Positions 6,243-9,040 of a stretch of DNA of 9,040 bases are shown here, one piece after another. Both the position numbers and the translations under genes were made by a program. The notes under the pieces are model-generated. The model was not told where the DNA came from, searched no databases, and saw only the letters and a program-made list of their open reading frames with translations. The number at the start of each line of letters is the position of its first letter. Within the stretch, counting starts at the first letter, position 1. This DNA comes from Planctomycetaceae bacterium (GTDB lineage: Bacteria > Planctomycetota > Planctomycetia > Planctomycetales > Planctomycetaceae): contig JALQWE010000119.1 of assembly GCA_023258825.1 (NCBI GenBank), positions 1 through 9,040 of the forward strand. The letters run 5' to 3'.

Positions 6243-8045
6243 ATGAATCATGCTGAGCGAGTTTTCGGATATCTTCCTGCAATTGAGGCATCCGATCCCA
6301 GCAGCATCCACGCCGGAACCACCCCCGGAAGTTTTGCCAGAGCTCCACGGCTGGCCAGTGGTCGTGCCGGTGCGTTGACGTATTCATCCCCGGACACCCC
6401 CGGCATGCCCCAGGCGTCAGAAAAGACCGCGTGGGATTTCATGCCGGCCGACTGGACGCTGCGTCCCGGTTTTGAAGGTCGTCACGAGTCTGCCGAAGCG
6501 TGGCAGGCACCGGAGGGATTCCAGCCCATCACCCAGCTGGAATTCGCTCGACTGGGCCAGATCACTCCGGAAATGTTCCGCGTTGCCGAACGCGAACATC
6601 ACCTGACGCCGGAACAGATCCGCGACGAAGTGGCCGCCGGTCGCATGGTCATTCCAGCCAACCGACAGCATCTCCAGTACCAGCTGGAACCAATGTGCAT
6701 CGGCCGTGCATCCAAAACGAAAATCAATGCCAACATGGGCGCTTCTCCGGTCTCCTCCGGCACCGACGAAGAAGTTGAAAAGCTCCGCTGGGCAGAACGC
6801 TGGGGCGCCGACACCGTGATGGATCTGTCCACCGGTGGCGACCTCGATGCCTGCCGCGATGCCATCATCCGCAACAGCACCGTGCCGATCGGAACGGTCC
6901 CGATCTATTCCATGATCATCGGCCGCCGCATCGAAAGCCTCTCGATCGAAATCGTGCTGCAAACCCTTCAGCATCAGGCACAGCAGGGCGTCGACTACTT
7001 CACGATCCACGCCGGAGTTCTTCAGGAACACCTGCCCTATGTCAAAGATCGCCTGATCGGGATCGTCAGCCGCGGTGGTTCACTGCTGGCCAAGTGGATG
7101 ATTCACCACAACCAGCAGAATCTGATGTACACGCACTGGGAAGCCATCTGCCAGGTGATGCGGCAGTATGACGTCACCTTCAGTATCGGTGACGGACTCC
7201 GCCCGGGTGGTCTGGCCGACGCAACCGACATCGCCCAGCTTGCAGAACTCTCCACACTCGGAGAACTTACCGAACGCGCCTGGCGCTGCGGTGTTCAGGT
7301 CATGATTGAAGGTCCCGGACACGTTCCCCTCGATCAGATTGAATTCAACATGAAGTTGCAGCGCCGGCTTTGTCACGGTGCCCCCTTCTATGTCCTCGGT
7401 CCTCTCGTAACCGATATGTTTCCCGGATACGACCACATCACCAGCTGCATCGGCGCCACCAACGCAGCATGGCATGGTGCCAGCATGCTGTGCTACGTGA
7501 CACCCAAAGAACATCTGGGACTGCCCAAGAAAGATGACGTCAAACAGGGCTGCATCGCCTACAAAATCGCCGCCCATGCCGCCGACGTCGCACTGGGCAT
7601 TCCGGGAACTCGCGATCGTGACGATGAACTGACCAAAGCTCGCGCTGCCCTCAACTGGCAGAAACACTTCGAACTCAGCTTCGATCCCGACACCGCTCGC
7701 GCCTACCACGACGAAGATCTGGATGTCGACACTGACTTCTGCGCAATGTGCGGCCACGATTGGTGCAGTGTCCGCATCAGCAAGGAAATTCAGCTGTTCG
7801 CCAGCGGCAAGGCCGAAGAATTTCAGTGGAACAAGTCCAAAGTCAGCGACGCTCTGACCGCCGAGCAGCGTGAAATCCTGGAAAAACGCGGTGTCCTCTC
7901 TCCCGAAGAAATTCATCGCCTCGCCGGGAAGACACGTAAGTCCGTTGGAGCTGACGCTGGCAAGGCCGATTGCCACAGCGACTATGTCGATGACGACCAG
8001 GCCCTGAAGATCCAGCTCGTTCAGCTGCAGTCCGATCCGTCCTGA
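6243..8045 (+). CDS. thiC: Phosphomethylpyrimidine synthase ThiC
   Basis: This 600-residue radical-SAM enzyme converts aminoimidazole ribonucleotide to HMP-phosphate, the pyrimidine half of thiamine, in the cytoplasm. Seen in order: ARLGQITPEM (102-111), SKTKINANMGASPV (157-170), MDLSTGGDL (193-201), FTIHAGV (253-259), SRGGS (276-280), FSIGDGLRPG (313-322), MIEGPGHVPLDQI (354-366), YVLGPLVTDMFPGYDHIT (383-400), IGATNAAWHGASMLCYVTPK (403-422) with EHLGLP following, and the Fe-S cluster motif CAMCGHDWC (C500, C503, C508; CxxCxxxxC). The classical wording around the cluster is CSMCGPKFC, so GHDW is a variant with all three ligands kept. The first 90 residues are variable and Pro/Ser/Ala-rich. 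About 90 residues follow the cluster motif and do not resemble the E. coli tail. Length is near the long (about 630-residue) ThiC type. A structured leader with a terminator precedes the gene. Confidence 0.97.
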   Translation: MNHAERVFGYLPAIEASDPSSIHAGTTPGSFARAPRLASGRAGALTYSSPDTPGMPQASEKTAWDFMPADWTLRPGFEGRHESAEAWQAPEGFQPITQLEFARLGQITPEMFRVAEREHHLTPEQIRDEVAAGRMVIPANRQHLQYQLEPMCIGRASKTKINANMGASPVSSGTDEEVEKLRWAERWGADTVMDLSTGGDLDACRDAIIRNSTVPIGTVPIYSMIIGRRIESLSIEIVLQTLQHQAQQGVDYFTIHAGVLQEHLPYVKDRLIGIVSRGGSLLAKWMIHHNQQNLMYTHWEAICQVMRQYDVTFSIGDGLRPGGLADATDIAQLAELSTLGELTERAWRCGVQVMIEGPGHVPLDQIEFNMKLQRRLCHGAPFYVLGPLVTDMFPGYDHITSCIGATNAAWHGASMLCYVTPKEHLGLPKKDDVKQGCIAYKIAAHAADVALGIPGTRDRDDELTKARAALNWQKHFELSFDPDTARAYHDEDLDVDTDFCAMCGHDWCSVRISKEIQLFASGKAEEFQWNKSKVSDALTAEQREILEKRGVLSPEEIHRLAGKTRKSVGADAGKADCHSDYVDDDQALKIQLVQLQSDPS

Positions 8046-8076
8046 TTCCACACCATAGCTGGATTGCTGATCCCGG

Positions 8077-8105
8077 CAGACCACCGTGTCACGCACAGTG
8101 GTCTG
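8077..8105. terminator. Strong hairpin downstream of thiC
   Basis: CAGACCAC (8077-8084) pairs perfectly with GTGGTCTG (8098-8105). GTG (8086-8088) and CAC (8094-8096) extend the stem past a C/A mismatch to a five-base loop. It lies 31 bases after the thiC stop. There is no T run on either side, so it may stop RNA polymerase with help from Rho, or protect the 3' end, rather than act as a canonical intrinsic terminator. Confidence 0.5.
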
Positions 8106-8175
8106 GAGACGACGCGCTGGCGACTCATCCACCGCCTGCTGCTCAAGCAATCCCCGTCGCACTAAACAAGCAATC

Positions 8176-8217
8176 GAACACTGAAAACTAAAAACTGAAC
8201 ACTGAACACTGAAAACC
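8176..8217. repeat. Tandem heptanucleotide repeat, six units
   Basis: The units in order are GAACACT, GAAAACT, AAAAACT, GAACACT, GAACACT, GAAAACC, with consensus GAAMACT. Differences are confined to the first, fourth and last positions. Such ACTGAACACTGAAAACT-type strings recur between genes in planctomycetes and cyanobacteria, from memory. It sits between convergent genes and encodes nothing. Confidence 0.8.
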
Positions 8218-8239
8218 GATCGCCTCACCCCAGCCAGCT

Positions 8240-9040
8240 TTACTGCACAGCCAGCCCCGCCAGAAATGTCTGCATGTCGGCACTGCGCAACAGATCACAA
8301 AAGGCCCGCAGAGCAGGGCGGTGCAGACGAGCCTTCGGGACGACAAAATCAAACTGCTCCTGCTGCAGCGGCACAAAAGCAAGCCCTGACGCGGTAGCGG
8401 CGTGCGCTACGGCCACTCCCCAGTCAGCGCGCTGCTGCACAACCGCCGTCACCACCGCGGCATGATTCCCCGGCTGCACTGCGTAGCCTGCCGGACGTAC
8501 CCCGGCCAGCAACTGATCGATCAGGATCCGAGTTCCACTGCCAACGTTGCGATTGACCATCCGCAACCCCGGCTGCGAACGAATCAGATCCGCCAACTGC
8601 TCCACACTGCGACCCTCAAACCGCTCATCTCCTCGGCGAAACACAATGCCCTGCGATCGCGGATAGCCCGGAATCAACTGCAGTGATTCCGTCAGCCAGG
8701 GCGTGTTGTACTGCCCCGTCTCCGGATCCAGCAGATGCACGCCCGCCAGGTCGCACTCACCACGTTTGGCCGCCATCAGGCCCGCTGTACTTCCCAGCGT
8801 CAGTAGTTTGGCAGAGAACCCCTGACGCTGCAGTTCTGTCAACAGCCAATCCAGCCCCGGACAGTGACTGCCGATCACAATCAGGTCCGCAGGCTGAAGT
8901 CCCTGCCCCTGCAGCTGAACCCGCACCGACTCACCAGCCGCCAACAGCTCTGTGTGACGCGGAATCGTGATAAAACCATCTGCGCGGCTGAACGTGGTGA
9001 CCGAACCGGATCCTTTTCCCATTGGAAAAGCCCGCAATCC
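8240..9040 (-). CDS. moeA: MoeA C-terminal domain fused to periplasmic-binding-protein-like domain (5' end beyond window)
   Basis: The frame is open from the window edge to TAA at 8242-8240, so only the last 266 or so residues are seen. The first 45 are the C-terminal (domain IV) part of molybdopterin molybdenumtransferase: RAFPMGKGSGSVTTFSRADG, then FITIPRHTELLAAGESVRV. Without a linker follows a 220-residue PBP-like domain of the kind joined to MoeA or to ModE-like HTH domains: LIVIGSHCPGLDWLLTELQR, GSTAGLMAAKRGECDLAGVHLLD, again read as two blocks (GSTAGLMAAKRGECD and LAGVHLLD), YNTPWL, GIVFRRGD, the signature MVNRNVGSGTRILID, and VVQQRADWGVAVAHAA. MoeA inserts molybdate into adenylylated molybdopterin in the cytoplasm. 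The PBP-like domain has no signal peptide here and is presumed to bind a small ligand such as molybdate or tungstate, which is unproven. It converges on thiC. Confidence 0.9.
   Translation of the reverse strand, partial: GLRAFPMGKGSGSVTTFSRADGFITIPRHTELLAAGESVRVQLQGQGLQPADLIVIGSHCPGLDWLLTELQRQGFSAKLLTLGSTAGLMAAKRGECDLAGVHLLDPETGQYNTPWLTESLQLIPGYPRSQGIVFRRGDERFEGRSVEQLADLIRSQPGLRMVNRNVGSGTRILIDQLLAGVRPAGYAVQPGNHAAVVTAVVQQRADWGVAVAHAATASGLAFVPLQQEQFDFVVPKARLHRPALRAFCDLLRSADMQTFLAGLAVQ

Larger units (their letters stand above)
8046..8239. other. Intergenic gap between convergent thiC and moeA-type genes
   Basis: No gene is visible. The gap holds a strong hairpin (8077-8105), the direct repeat CAAGCAATC (8144-8152 and 8167-8175), and a six-unit heptamer array (8176-8217). 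Confidence 0.6.

Noticed and set aside
5862..6244. Short minus-strand frames of 78 and 99 codons upstream of thiC
   Set aside because: They have no ribosome site, no recognisable domain, and lie antisense to the structured leader.
6417..7031. 204-codon minus-strand frame
   Set aside because: Fully antisense to thiC and without family-like motifs.
8176..8217. CRISPR array
   Set aside because: Units are seven bases with no spacers; this is a simple tandem repeat.
7080..8228. 382-codon minus-strand frame
   Set aside because: It lies antisense to the certain thiC gene and runs through the heptamer repeat at its start. It is a shadow of biased codon use in thiC.

Overview
The window most likely comes from a planctomycete (Planctomycetota). 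This is an inference from several signs: a GC-rich chromosome, futalosine-type menaquinone synthesis (MqnC), a MoeA fused to a substrate-binding-protein-like domain, a secreted NIPSNAP-like protein, a large membrane protein with an anti-sigma-like N-terminus, and heptanucleotide repeats between genes. No rRNA, tRNA, CRISPR array or intact transposase is visible.

Layout, left to right. 1-228 is the 3' end of mqnC. Its stop codon runs into a short imperfect palindrome that resembles REP/RAYT-associated repeats. 396-1289 and 1289-3196 are two co-directional genes overlapping by one base (TGATG). The first is an unrecognised, mostly helical soluble protein. The second is a single-pass membrane protein with an anti-sigma-like N-terminus and a long helical C-terminal part. 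3197-3376 holds no intact gene but has a minus-strand reading frame with one in-frame TGA that could be a gene remnant. On the minus strand follow a secreted NIPSNAP-family protein (3377-3814) and folC (3969-5372). Both starts are set by good Shine-Dalgarno sites downstream of the longest possible start.

5373-6242 is an 870-base divergent intergenic region between folC and thiC. Its right half is rich in inverted repeats and ends in a convincing intrinsic terminator (6168-6218) only 24 bases before the thiC ATG, with the thiC ribosome binding site after it. This looks like a transcription-attenuation leader, but I cannot find the conserved THI-box (TPP riboswitch) sequence that normally controls thiC. 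It is the best candidate here for something undescribed.

thiC (6243-8045) is complete. It is followed by a strong hairpin (8077-8105), six tandem heptamers (8176-8217), and, convergently, the 3' part of a moeA-PBP fusion gene (8240-9040) that runs off the right edge.

Four of the six recognisable or partly recognisable products make cofactors: menaquinone (MqnC), folate polyglutamate (FolC), the thiamine pyrimidine (ThiC) and molybdenum cofactor (MoeA). They lie on both strands as separate transcription units, so this is a neighbourhood rather than an operon.
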